Shown one piece after another: positions 8,256-16,741 of a stretch of DNA of 64,000 nt. Numbering within the stretch: the first letter of the stretch is position 1; each line of letters begins with the position of its first letter. Location: contig NZ_NPEG01000012.1 of NCBI RefSeq assembly GCF_002812045.1, positions 1 to 64,000 on the forward strand. The letters are read 5' to 3'. Both the position numbers and the translations under genes were made by a program. The DNA comes from Leptospira haakeii. Lineage in GTDB: Bacteria; Spirochaetota; Leptospiria; Leptospirales; Leptospiraceae. The notes under the pieces were generated by a model that saw only the letters and a program-made list of their open reading frames with translations, did not search any database and was not told the DNA's origin.

Positions 8256-9343
8256 GTTTTAGGATAAGTTTCTTCCAACTTTTTAAAGATATAATCTCCG
8301 AACACAGGGAAACAATTCGGGGACATGTGACCTGGGTCAGCAAATTCTTCACAATTACAATTAGGATCTTCGTTCATATTCCAGAAAGCTGTTCCAGTTT
8401 CTTGGTTAAACTTTTCCACAATAGGTTTCCAAACTTCCATTGGAGTTTTAAGTCCTTCCGAAGTTTCTACCTTTCTATTCATGTATAGATTAAAATAAGG
8501 ACGCGCAACTTTCACCCAAATAGTAGCATAAGGAACATTATATTCTTTCAATATACGAATGGAATCTTTTTGCATTTCAAACATATTCGTATGAAATGTA
8601 TAAGGTTTTAAGTAAGAAGAAAAATCTGTCTCGGAAGCTTGGACAAGTTGTTCATCCGTATGTTTTTGGTTAACTAATTCCCTCGGAGTACTTCCCTTTT
8701 CCTCTTTTAAAGCGGTAAGTATTTCTTGGACCGCAGCCTTATATACCTTTGCCAACGCGGAAGAATTCTGCATTCTTTCCGAAATTCTCCATAACTTAGG
8801 TCTGTCTCTATACGTATGAAACAAATGTTTAGAGATAAAAACGGACAATTCTTCCCTGGAATATTTAGTCCAATGTCTTAATATGAATTCGGAGGAAAGT
8901 CCGTGAATTAAAACCTCGTCCAAAGCAAGAACAGGAGTTTTATTATATATTTCTAATGATTGGTCTAAAAGTACAAAATCCGGCCTTGTGCCGTCCGATT
9001 TAAATCTTTCTATCCAATATAAGAAATAATCAGGAGAACCGCCTGGAACTGAAAAATTATAAAGCATCCAGTCCGGATGCCTTTTTTCTAATTCTCTAGT
9101 AGGAAGTAAAAGTGCTCTTGAATTCCCGAAAAAAACTAATATTTTTTTTCGAGAGGCTGGGTCCTTCTTCAGATATTCTTTCAAATCCGAGTATAGATCT
9201 TCTTTGCTGATAAAATTAAGATGAGATAATGTATTTGAATAATAATATTGAAAAAACTCTAAGGTGAACAGACGATCCAATCCCAAAGAGATCAAAAGAA
9301 CAAATAAAGGAAGAAGTAAAAATGTATTTTTTTTCATATTCAT
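8243..9343 (-). CDS. DUF1574-like SGNH-type protein, MBOAT partner
   Basis: A 366-residue protein with one N-terminal membrane anchor (about 5-24) and a large periplasmic domain. It resembles the Leptospira DUF1574 family and, in its motifs, the DltD/AlgX SGNH hydrolase-like group: FFGNSRA near residues 72-78 (the serine at 75 in the GDS-like elbow, with Asn in place of Asp) and D336-P-G-H339 near the C-terminus (the D-x-x-H pair). That suggests an acyl-transfer partner of the MBOAT enzyme encoded just upstream. The open frame reaches 9400 inside the MBOAT gene, but ATG at 9343, 7 bases after the MBOAT stop, begins the anchor directly and is the better start. A second copy of this pair lies at 38744-41198. 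The target molecule is unknown. Confidence 0.75.
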   Translation of the reverse strand: MNMKKNTFLLLPLFVLLISLGLDRLFTLEFFQYYYSNTLSHLNFISKEDLYSDLKEYLKKDPASRKKILVFFGNSRALLLPTRELEKRHPDWMLYNFSVPGGSPDYFLYWIERFKSDGTRPDFVLLDQSLEIYNKTPVLALDEVLIHGLSSEFILRHWTKYSREELSVFISKHLFHTYRDRPKLWRISERMQNSSALAKVYKAAVQEILTALKEEKGSTPRELVNQKHTDEQLVQASETDFSSYLKPYTFHTNMFEMQKDSIRILKEYNVPYATIWVKVARPYFNLYMNRKVETSEGLKTPMEVWKPIVEKFNQETGTAFWNMNEDPNCNCEEFADPGHMSPNCFPVFGDYIFKKLEETYPKTQTK

Positions 9344-9350
9344 TTTTGAT

Positions 9351-10850
9351 CTAGAACTGACAATAGATGCAGGCTCCGGAATCCTCCGATAATAAGGCAA
9401 TTGCGAATACTGTAACTACTCCGCAAGCAACAACCAGCCAATCTTTCCCTCTTCCCCACTGTAATAACAGATCCTTTCTGGATTGTATCCAATGGAATAC
9501 TATAAATCCTAAGTAAGAATATCCGATTTTTTCAATATTCTTCATGGATTCTAAAATAAAAGGAGAGGGCCCGGTTACTAAAGAGATTGAATTTTCTATC
9601 CAGCCAAAACCCAAAGATTGTAACGATGTAGAAAGATAATTTTGTGTATTAGTCGCTATTCCAACAACATGTTGGAGCATTTTCGTTGCCGAGTTTGCTC
9701 TAAACAAGATCGCACTGAAGGAGAATAAACAAAATACGAATTGTATCCGTAAAAAGTTCAGAATTTTACTTTTTGAATCTTCATCATTCCAACCGAACTT
9801 ACCGACTAAAAATCTTTCGAATGCGAGTATAACTCCCCAATAGAATCCCCAGGCGATAAACGTATAATCCGCTCCATGCCAAACACCACCGACAGTCATC
9901 GTGATGATTAAATTTAAATAAGTACGCCATTCTCCCTTTTTACTTCCACCCAAAGGGAAATAAATATAATCTCTAAGCCAGAAAGAAAGACTCATATGCC
10001 ATCTCTGCCATAACTCTCTGCCTGAAGGAGAAAACAAAGGTGCATTGAAGTTTTCAGGAAGTTCAAATCCGAAATATAGCCCAACTGCTCTTGCCATATC
10101 GGTAAGCCCTGAAAAATCGCAATATACTTGGATCGCATACCCAAATGCGGCTAATACAAGCGAAAGATTATCATACTGACCTGGACTTCCAAAAACAGGA
10201 GCAATCACTCCTGCCACAGGATCCGCGATCAGTATTTTTTTGATCAAACCTGAGATCATTAGATAAGAAGCACGGATAATCTTATCTTTATTCGGACTCA
10301 AATGTCCTATATTTACAAAATAATCCTTTGTTCTTAGAATTGGTCCCACGATCAATACGGGGAAGAATATTACAAAACCAAGATATTGTTTCAGGCTTAT
10401 GAGCTCCCCATCCGGCTTTCTATAAGCATCTACTGCCGCGGCGATCATCTGAAAACTATAAAAACTGACCGCTAAAGGAAGAGAGATCTGTAGTATTCTA
10501 GGAACCTCGTCAAAGAAAGGGTATTTAGTAAGATCAAAAAGTATTCTATTTATAAAATAGAAATACTTGAAAAAACCTAAATTGATCGCGTTCAATAGAA
10601 CGGCAAAGATCATCCAAGCCTTAGGCTTTGCGGAAGTTCTAATCTTAAAATAAGCGAAATAATTGAATAAAACTATGATTAAGAAATGAAAAAAGAAGTA
10701 AATCCCGCTTAAAATAGTGGAAGAAGCTACTATATAGAAGATCCCACTTGAAATGTGTAAAAAATCGGATCTTCTTTTTTCGGGAAGAAGCCAATAGATA
10801 GAATAAACGATTGAGAAAAAAACGAAAAATAAGATCGAATTGTAGAGCAC
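9351..10850 (-). CDS. MBOAT-family O-acyltransferase (AlgI-like)
   Basis: A 499-residue polytopic membrane protein of the MBOAT family, like AlgI and DltB, which move acyl groups across the inner membrane to acylate polysaccharides or teichoic acid. The hallmark segment LWQRWHMSLSFWLRDYIYFP (280-299, His285) and the catalytic His325 in GGVWHGADY are present, as is YCDFSGLTDMARA at 243-255. The start is GTG at 10850, 4 bases after the stop of the NYN gene, with AAGGGAAAG upstream. The DUF1574 gene follows after 7 bases, so the pair forms one operon with the ribonuclease gene. The acyl donor and acceptor are not shown by the sequence. Confidence 0.93.
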   Translation of the reverse strand: MLYNSILFFVFFSIVYSIYWLLPEKRRSDFLHISSGIFYIVASSTILSGIYFFFHFLIIVLFNYFAYFKIRTSAKPKAWMIFAVLLNAINLGFFKYFYFINRILFDLTKYPFFDEVPRILQISLPLAVSFYSFQMIAAAVDAYRKPDGELISLKQYLGFVIFFPVLIVGPILRTKDYFVNIGHLSPNKDKIIRASYLMISGLIKKILIADPVAGVIAPVFGSPGQYDNLSLVLAAFGYAIQVYCDFSGLTDMARAVGLYFGFELPENFNAPLFSPSGRELWQRWHMSLSFWLRDYIYFPLGGSKKGEWRTYLNLIITMTVGGVWHGADYTFIAWGFYWGVILAFERFLVGKFGWNDEDSKSKILNFLRIQFVFCLFSFSAILFRANSATKMLQHVVGIATNTQNYLSTSLQSLGFGWIENSISLVTGPSPFILESMKNIEKIGYSYLGFIVFHWIQSRKDLLLQWGRGKDWLVVACGVVTVFAIALLSEDSGACIYCQF

Positions 10851-10854
10851 TCTT

Positions 10855-11346
10855 TTACTTTCCCTTCTTGAATAGTTCCTTCCAGTAGAGAATCTCTCCC
10901 GGAGAGAGTTTTGCGCCCGAGTCCTTTTCTTCCCGAGTTGGTTTTTCCGCTAAGGCGCTTTCTATTTTTTTTACGAACTCTTCGGATAGTATAGGTTTTG
11001 TTCCTAGCCTTTTTGCAAAAGCCAAAATTTCCTGATCGGAAGTTACAACAAACAGATCCGCAGGCCTGGGAGCGAATTTGATATATTCCTTGATCAGATC
11101 GTCCGCCTTTCTGTCTTGGCTGAAATAAACGCGTATTTTTCCGTACGAATCTTCTTTGGTTTCGTTCCCTTTTTCTTTTTTACCATCGAAGAAAACATGG
11201 ACCTTAGAACTTTTCAGCTTTGAAGAATAAGATTCCAAAATTCTCAAGAGGCCTACTCTGGCATCCCTCAAACGATTGGAATACATATACTCTTCCAATT
11301 CAGGAATTTTGTAAATCAGGTTGAAACCGTCTACGACTAAATGCAT
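10855..11346 (-). CDS. NYN-domain (YacP-like) ribonuclease
   Basis: A 163-residue protein of the YacP/Rae1 branch of NYN (PIN-like) nucleases, which cut mRNA or other RNA. The start motif MHLVVDGFNLI carries the first catalytic Asp (Asp6), VFFDGKK follows the second strand, DRKADDLIKEYI the acidic helix, and LFVVTSDQEI the conserved T-S-D-x-E motif. The open frame extends to 11433, but that would add 29 unusual residues and overlap the divergent gene; Met at 11346 gives the family's usual N-terminus. It is first in the operon with the MBOAT and DUF1574 genes, an odd combination with no evident functional link. Family confidence is high; RNA target unknown. Confidence 0.88.
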   Translation of the reverse strand: MHLVVDGFNLIYKIPELEEYMYSNRLRDARVGLLRILESYSSKLKSSKVHVFFDGKKEKGNETKEDSYGKIRVYFSQDRKADDLIKEYIKFAPRPADLFVVTSDQEILAFAKRLGTKPILSEEFVKKIESALAEKPTREEKDSGAKLSPGEILYWKELFKKGK

Positions 11347-11420
11347 CCCTTTAAAACTAGTGACCAGAATGTATGTTTTGGAAAAACTTGTAAACACCGA
11401 ACCGAATCGGACAATGACAC

Positions 11421-12269
11421 ATGGCGGAAGCAAATTCCCAACCGTTAAAATCCTCTAAAATCCGGAACTTCATACGAACTGTAAAATATTGGAGAAGTGT
11501 TTTACCAGGTAGTGCAAGAGATTATTTTCTTTTAAGCCTAGCAGCAATCGACGTATTCTTTCTATTATTCGTAAACTCATACAAAGAATTCATTCATAAG
11601 GACATTCCAGCCTACGTTCTTGCATTCGATCTATTCGTTATTTTTTTGTGGGGAATCGAAGTTTGGATCAAAGTCCGACAAAAAAAAGACATCAAAAAAT
11701 ATCTTAGGACAAATTGGTACGAACTAATAGGTATAGTTCCTCTTTATTTCCTTAGGCCGTTCTTACTTTTAAGAGGGGTCAAACTTGCAATTGCATTTTA
11801 TAGATTCGGAACTTCCGGCCAGAATGTAAGCGAGGTTTTAACTCGTGAGATCACATTCAGATTCAGGGATGTGATCGTAGATACAATTGCGGATGCAGTA
11901 TTTCTACATTCTTTGGAAAGAGTAGAAGAAGTAATGCTCCGACTAGATTATAGCCAACTTGCAAAAGAGGCTATCTCCAAACATAATGACCAGCTCAACT
12001 CCAAGGTAAATGAATCCTTACAATCTAAGTTTTTATTAGAAGAATTATCCAAGATACCTTTCATGTCACAGATCTCCCATAAATTAGGAGAAGATATAGG
12101 AAGAATGATCGCTGAAGTTTTGGAAACTGAAGTGATCGGCGATATCATGAAAGATATCACCGCAAACATTCTGAAAGAGATGGCGGAACATGTGAAAAAA
12201 CTTCCTCTAGAAAGGATCACTGAACCGAAAGAGGATATTCCTTCTCACCCCTCGATCCCGGAAACTTAA
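11421..12269 (+). CDS. Voltage-sensor-like membrane protein without pore
   Basis: I do not recognise a named family for this 282-residue protein. The first 145 residues hold about four membrane helices arranged like an ion-channel voltage-sensor module: DYFLLSLAAIDVFFLLFV, AFDLFVIFLWGIEVWIKVRQ (acidic then basic, as in S2), NWYELIGIVPLYFL (S3-like, with the N-W-x-x-L-I-G pattern) and RPFLLLRGVKLAIAFYRFG, which has spaced basic residues as in S4. No pore helix or selectivity filter follows; instead residues 150-282 are soluble, helical and charged. It could be a regulatory membrane sensor or a channel-derived protein. It is divergent from the NYN gene with 74 bp between starts, and its stop is 3 bp from the convergent thioesterase gene. 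Confidence 0.6.
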   Translation: MAEANSQPLKSSKIRNFIRTVKYWRSVLPGSARDYFLLSLAAIDVFFLLFVNSYKEFIHKDIPAYVLAFDLFVIFLWGIEVWIKVRQKKDIKKYLRTNWYELIGIVPLYFLRPFLLLRGVKLAIAFYRFGTSGQNVSEVLTREITFRFRDVIVDTIADAVFLHSLERVEEVMLRLDYSQLAKEAISKHNDQLNSKVNESLQSKFLLEELSKIPFMSQISHKLGEDIGRMIAEVLETEVIGDIMKDITANILKEMAEHVKKLPLERITEPKEDIPSHPSIPET

Positions 12270-12272
12270 GTA

Positions 12273-12734
12273 TCAAGCCGCTCCGCCAGGAAGTCTTAAG
12301 ATCAGTACTTGGGTAGTTGACTTGGCGAGAAGTTTACCTTCTTCATCGAAAGCTTCTCCTTCTAAGTAGATATGCTGGTTACCTCGAGCAACTACTTTTG
12401 CCTGCACAGTGATCCTTTGGTTTTCCTTTACCATTCGAATATAACTAACGCTTAATTCTAAAGTAGTGGTAGGTTTTCCCGCAGCCAAATAACATAATGG
12501 ACCGAATGTATTATCGAAAGCTGCGGCTAAAAATCCTCCTTGGAAAACTCCCATAGGATTGGAAAACCTAGGCTCTACATAAAAACTGCAGACCATCTCC
12601 TTTTTCCTTACGTAAGAAACGAATTCGCCGGACAATTCTTTAAAAGCAGGAGGAGGAACCTTTAAGCCTGGTGCGGCCTTGGAAAACTTCTCCCATTCTT
12701 TCTGCATATCTTCTAAATCTTTTTGATTCGCCAA
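12273..12734 (-). CDS. PaaI-type hotdog thioesterase
   Basis: A 153-residue single hotdog-fold acyl-CoA thioesterase of the PaaI/YdiI type. The helix-capping motif GVFQGGFLAAAFDNTFGP corresponds to the H-G-G region of the family, although the usual His is Gln here, and the strand TTTLELSVSYIRMVKENQRITVQAKVVARG follows as expected. The start is TTG at 12734, supported by AGGAG seven bases upstream; there is no better ATG. Substrates are probably acyl-CoA esters, which would fit the lipid-metabolism genes downstream, but the substrate cannot be read from the sequence. It is convergent with the voltage-sensor-like gene. Confidence 0.85.
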   Translation of the reverse strand: MANQKDLEDMQKEWEKFSKAAPGLKVPPPAFKELSGEFVSYVRKKEMVCSFYVEPRFSNPMGVFQGGFLAAAFDNTFGPLCYLAAGKPTTTLELSVSYIRMVKENQRITVQAKVVARGNQHIYLEGEAFDEEGKLLAKSTTQVLILRLPGGAA

Positions 12735-12831
12735 GGTGGATCTCCTAGTCTATATTCCGATCTTGTAAAGAAATTGGATTCGGGCAAATTAAAATTGCCA
12801 TGATTTGGAGACACAACCAATATGTAGGAAA

Positions 12832-13839
12832 ATGAACCCGCTCTTTTCTATAGAAACTAAATTGAAAAAAGGTATCCGGACCGCATGGCAAGAATTAGGG
12901 ATTAAAAAGGAAATCGCTCTTGCAATCGCTGGTGGAGGTATCAAAGCATTTTACGGGTTAGGTTTTGCATATACACTAAGGACCTGGGGTCTAAAAATTA
13001 AAGAAGTTTCCGGGGTAAGCGCTGGAGCCGCAATGGCGATCAGTACCCTATCCGAAACAGAAGAGGATAGTTCGAATTATTTCCAAGAACTGACCAAACG
13101 AAATCCTAAAAATTTTTATTGGAATCGACTTCTAAGGATCAGCGCCCCCTTCCCTCACCATGGTATCGCGAGAAGAACTGTAGAGTATTGTCTCCGATTT
13201 TCCAAACTTATCTCCAAGGCTGCAAAGATCAGGATCCATACCGTGGAGATCCCGAATGAAAGTCTGGACAAGAACAAAAAGGGACAGCCTATCCAAAGGA
13301 TACTCTTCGCTAAGGCGGCTTCCATTATTCGGGCATATTTTAAAGACGAAACTTTAAGAAGAAAGGGAGAGCAACCTTATGAAGTATTACAAAAAATGAA
13401 AGATTGGGGATGGAGAGAAAAAGTTTTTACGGAGAAGGACCTAACCGATCCGGAAACAATCACTCAGATTGTAATGAACTCTTGCTCCGCATTCCCAGTT
13501 TTACCTCTTCAGAGTTTTAATGGAAATTATTATCTGGATGGGGGCTTAACTAATAATCTTCTACTTGAAAACTTCTCCTCCGACCTGCCTAAGATAGGAG
13601 TTTTCTACGAGCCTACTACCTTGGTGGGAAAATCTGCCTCGGTCTTATCTGATACATTACTTGTTTCCCCGGAAGGACCATTTATAGAGCAAGGGTTTGA
13701 CTATACGAATCCGAACCTTGTGAAGCATGCATTTGAGACAGGACGTAAGGATGCAGAAGAACAAAAGGAAAGGATCTTAAGTCATCTGGACCCAAACTGG
13801 AAAAAACACTTGCATTCTTTTTTCGAACAAATAAAATAA
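12832..13839 (+). CDS. Patatin-like phospholipase
   Basis: A 335-residue patatin-family lipid acyl hydrolase. The oxyanion-hole motif reads AGGGIKAFYGLG (the usual D-G-G-G-x-R-G has Ala and Lys-Ala variants), the nucleophile is Ser63 in GVSAG, and the catalytic Asp236 lies in LDGGLTNN. Between these is a long basic insertion (about residues 95-205) larger than in minimal patatins, which may shape membrane or substrate binding. No signal peptide is seen, so it should be cytoplasmic or at the inner face. The frame extends upstream to a TTG at 12805 but ATG at 12832 with AGGA close by is preferred. It precedes the TetR gene on the same strand with a 104-bp gap. Confidence 0.88.
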   Translation: MNPLFSIETKLKKGIRTAWQELGIKKEIALAIAGGGIKAFYGLGFAYTLRTWGLKIKEVSGVSAGAAMAISTLSETEEDSSNYFQELTKRNPKNFYWNRLLRISAPFPHHGIARRTVEYCLRFSKLISKAAKIRIHTVEIPNESLDKNKKGQPIQRILFAKAASIIRAYFKDETLRRKGEQPYEVLQKMKDWGWREKVFTEKDLTDPETITQIVMNSCSAFPVLPLQSFNGNYYLDGGLTNNLLLENFSSDLPKIGVFYEPTTLVGKSASVLSDTLLVSPEGPFIEQGFDYTNPNLVKHAFETGRKDAEEQKERILSHLDPNWKKHLHSFFEQIK

Positions 13840-13943
13840 TTAACTTGCTCCTCAAATAAGAGAGGGTTGATCCCCTTCCTTCTCCAAGGAGCCTTAGAAT
13901 TAGCGAAAACGGTAAATAGAAAAAAATCTTCAGGACCCAAGAA

Positions 13944-14522
13944 ATGCCCAAAATCGTAAACCACGAAAAATATAAAGCCGAGATTCTCTCCAAGTGTGTG
14001 GATATTTTGGCAAGGCGAGGGTATTCGGCAGTTTCCATGAGAGAAATCGCCACCGAATTGGATGTTTCCACCGGAACTCTTTACCATTACTTCTCAACTA
14101 AGGAAGATATATTTAAAGAACTCGTAAAGTTCGTACTCAATAAGGACATTGAGGAATTACAAGTCTACTCCAAGGGAGAAGATAATCAAACCATCGAAAA
14201 AAGAGTAGAAGCGCTCTTCACAATGGTAAAGGACAGAGAGACTTATTTCCAAAATCTTCTCTATATCATATGCGATGTTTCTAGATTAAAAAATCATGAA
14301 GAAGAAAAACAACTCATCGCAGAAGCGATGAAAGAATATGTAACCATCATCACAAAACATTTAGGAATCACTAACCCAAATCTAAACAGACTTTTGATCA
14401 GTATCATTTTAGGGACAGTGGGACAAAGGATTGTAGACCAAGAATCTATTAAACTAGATGAGGTTGCTGAAGTGGTAAAAGACTTTATGGGAGTAGTTCT
14501 CGCGAACACTTTCACATTCTGA
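13944..14522 (+). CDS. TetR/AcrR-family transcriptional regulator
   Basis: A 192-residue TetR-type repressor. The N-terminal DNA-binding domain is clear: ILSKCVDILARRGYSAVSMR, then EIATELDVSTGTLYHYFSTK with the recognition helix (about 30-55). The C-terminal ligand/dimer domain (about 70-190) is helical and not family-specific. TetR proteins near acyl-CoA ligases often sense acyl-CoA, so control of the convergent fadD-like gene or the upstream patatin gene is possible, but no operator can be assigned; the palindromes in the 3-prime intergenic region belong to a dispersed repeat family and are not good evidence for a binding site. Confidence 0.93.
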   Translation: MPKIVNHEKYKAEILSKCVDILARRGYSAVSMREIATELDVSTGTLYHYFSTKEDIFKELVKFVLNKDIEELQVYSKGEDNQTIEKRVEALFTMVKDRETYFQNLLYIICDVSRLKNHEEEKQLIAEAMKEYVTIITKHLGITNPNLNRLLISIILGTVGQRIVDQESIKLDEVAEVVKDFMGVVLANTFTF

Positions 14523-14579
14523 AGTTTTAGAGTCTGCGGGCGCTGCGGGAATCTCTTTTATATTCGAAAATGGCCGGTT

Positions 14580-14727
14580 TGTTGGAATTCCAACAAGAGC
14601 TGTTGTTTAAAAAATAATTGTAAAAATTAGTATTTTGTGATATAGAGACGGGGCTCTCCCACAAGCCACTCCCCTCCACCCAAAGCCAGGGTGGGGGCAG
14701 CACTTTAACCACGTTGGAGTTCCAACA
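14580..14727. repeat. 148-bp intergenic element bounded by palindromes
   Basis: Between convergent tetR and fadD-like genes. The left end is the perfect palindrome TGTTGGAATTCCAACA (14580-14595); the right end is CGTTGGAGTTCCAACA (14712-14727). Inside is an AT-rich part, then a GC-rich part with a hairpin (CTCCACCC at 14674-14681 with GGGTGGGG at 14689-14696, one T-G pair). The layout suggests a small non-coding repeat element, possibly also serving as terminator. No transposase is seen. Confidence 0.55.
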
Positions 14728-14747
14728 TTCAAACTTCAGAATATTCT

Positions 14748-16661
14748 TTATCTCAGAACTTCTTCTTTTTTGCCTGAATAAATATCAGAGATCAATCCGG
14801 AATATTTATCTGTCACTACGTGTCGTTTTACTGAAAGTTTTGCAGTAAGTTCATCACCTGTCTCGAAAGGTTTAGGCAATAATCTAAAGTCCACTACCCT
14901 TTCGAATGATTTGAATCCGTTCGTCGCAGAGATTGCATTTTTGATCACTGCTTGGATTTTGACTGCACATTTTGCTTCCTCTTCCGCAGAACTGAAGCCA
15001 ACTCCAGGTTTGTAAGCCGGGAAAAATTCCGGATTCGGAACGATCAATGCGGAAAGATATTTCTGGTCTTGACCAATCACCATACATTGGAGTATGAATT
15101 CGGACTGACTTAAAATATTTTCTATCGGAACCGGCTCCACATTCTCGCCGCCCAATAGAACGATTGTTTCTTTTGTTCTACCTACAATTTTCAAACAATC
15201 ATTATAAGTCATCATTCCAAGGTCTCCGGTATTGAACCATCCTCCGTTCATCACTTTGCGAGTATTTTCCTCGTCGTGATAATATCCGGACATCACCTGA
15301 TCCCCTTTTACATGGATCTCTCCCTTAACTGAATATCCCTTAGGCCCACCTTCTTCAGTAGTCCAAAGAATTTTAGAAGTATTTGGATCCACAACTCTGA
15401 GAGAAGTTCCCTTATACAAAGGACCTACTGTTCCCATTACTGCCTCATCCAAAATACGAACAGAGATAACAGGAGAAGTTTCAGTTAGACCATATCCTTC
15501 CAAAACCTGAATTCCGATCGCATTAAAAAATTTATCCACATGGATAGGAAGTGCACCTCCACCGGAAACAGTTCCCTTTAATTTTCCACCAGTGGCCTGG
15601 CGGATCTTTTTCAAAACGATAAGATCCAAGAGTGTAGCCGGAAGAATATTCAAAATATATTGTAGAACTTTGAAAACTCCGACAAATGAAGAAACAATTG
15701 CGCTTCTTCCAGTTAGATCCAATTCTCTAAAACCAAGCCAACGTTTTGCAGACTGAATATTTGAAGAGAAGAATAGTGCCGCCTGAAACAGACTTTGTTT
15801 TACACCGGAAGACTTAGCCACTGTGGCGTAAATTCCCTGGTATACACTTTCCCAGAGTCTAGGCGCAGAAGCCATAAAAGTAGGTTTTACTTTTTTAAGA
15901 TCTTCCTTCAATGTTCTAACAGAAGAATAATATGTACCCGCTCCGAAATGGATACATACCATCTCAAACATTCTTTCAAAACTATGCCATACAGGAAGAA
16001 TGGAAAGTATCCTCTCTCCAGCTTCCAGCTTAATAGGAATACGATTGATCTGGGACATTATATTTTTATGAGTTAAAGGAACTCCTTTAGGGCGCCCCGT
16101 GGTTCCAGCAGTATAGATCAGCGTAAATAGATCTTCCTCTTGGATCTGGGATATCCTCTTCTCCATTTCACGGTTGCCTTTATCTCTTAATTCTTTTCCT
16201 CTTTGTACCAGATCCCAAAATCTGAGTTCTTTTCCAGTGCCTTTAGAATTCTTATCTATTAGAATAATTGTATGTACGTTCTGAATAGCACTTTGGTTTT
16301 GGTAGAGTTTTTTTAGGACTGAATCGTTTTCTGCAAATACGATAGTAGCACCACTATGAGGAAGAATATGATTCAGATCTGAATCGGTAACATCCGTCCC
16401 TCTCGGAACATCCGCCCCACCCGCCATTACGATCGCGTAATCGGTGATAATCCATTCCAAACGGTTATCTGCAAGAACGGCAGCATGTCCCTTATATGGA
16501 AATTCCAATTCTATAAGTGCAGTTCCAAGCTGTAATCCTAACTCGTACAATTCTGAATAGCCTACAGAATCGAATTCTCCCGAGGAATTTTTAGTTAGAA
16601 ATGCGGGCTGATTCCCATATTTATTTTTGGACGATTGATATAAATCGGCAAGAGTTTTCAT
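14748..16661 (-). CDS. Long-chain acyl-CoA synthetase (FadD-like), copy 1
   Basis: A 637-residue AMP-forming acyl-CoA ligase that activates fatty acids with ATP and CoA. The P-loop-like motif [20 protein letters not shown] is at about 177-196, EGYGLTETSPVIS follows in the middle, and NGGWFNTGDLG and the hinge region precede the C-terminal lid. The sequence is a clear paralogue of the 680-residue enzyme at 53853-55895. A strong AGGAGGT ribosome site precedes the ATG. Upstream, an inverted repeat (16710-16733) lies between this gene and the AraC-type gene. Chain-length preference cannot be read; insertion of a hydrophobic stretch around 310-345 suggests membrane association. Confidence 0.93.
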   Translation of the reverse strand: MKTLADLYQSSKNKYGNQPAFLTKNSSGEFDSVGYSELYELGLQLGTALIELEFPYKGHAAVLADNRLEWIITDYAIVMAGGADVPRGTDVTDSDLNHILPHSGATIVFAENDSVLKKLYQNQSAIQNVHTIILIDKNSKGTGKELRFWDLVQRGKELRDKGNREMEKRISQIQEEDLFTLIYTAGTTGRPKGVPLTHKNIMSQINRIPIKLEAGERILSILPVWHSFERMFEMVCIHFGAGTYYSSVRTLKEDLKKVKPTFMASAPRLWESVYQGIYATVAKSSGVKQSLFQAALFFSSNIQSAKRWLGFRELDLTGRSAIVSSFVGVFKVLQYILNILPATLLDLIVLKKIRQATGGKLKGTVSGGGALPIHVDKFFNAIGIQVLEGYGLTETSPVISVRILDEAVMGTVGPLYKGTSLRVVDPNTSKILWTTEEGGPKGYSVKGEIHVKGDQVMSGYYHDEENTRKVMNGGWFNTGDLGMMTYNDCLKIVGRTKETIVLLGGENVEPVPIENILSQSEFILQCMVIGQDQKYLSALIVPNPEFFPAYKPGVGFSSAEEEAKCAVKIQAVIKNAISATNGFKSFERVVDFRLLPKPFETGDELTAKLSVKRHVVTDKYSGLISDIYSGKKEEVLR

Positions 16662-16709
16662 GCCACCTCCTAAGATGGAGGAAAGTATAGAGCCGCCTTG
16701 AAAGTTTGT

Positions 16710-16733
16710 CGTCCTGGCGTATAACTCAGGACG
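16710..16733. promoter_or_regulatory. Inverted repeat CGTCCTG-(10)-CAGGACG
   Basis: Perfect 7-bp arms with a 10-base spacer, between the stop of the AraC-type gene and the start of the fadD-like gene (49 bp before its ATG). It could be an operator for the acyl-CoA synthetase gene or a terminator for the regulator gene; no T-run follows. Confidence 0.4.
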
Positions 16734-16741
16734 TGCGAATT

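Noticed and set aside
11347..11433. 29-residue N-terminal extension of the NYN nuclease
   Set aside because: The extra sequence does not resemble the family and overlaps the divergent gene; the usual M-x-x-V-D-G-x-N start is at 11346.
14580..14595. Palindrome as operator of the TetR gene
   Set aside because: It lies downstream of tetR, and the same 16-mer occurs at an unrelated locus (94-109), so it is better seen as a dispersed repeat.
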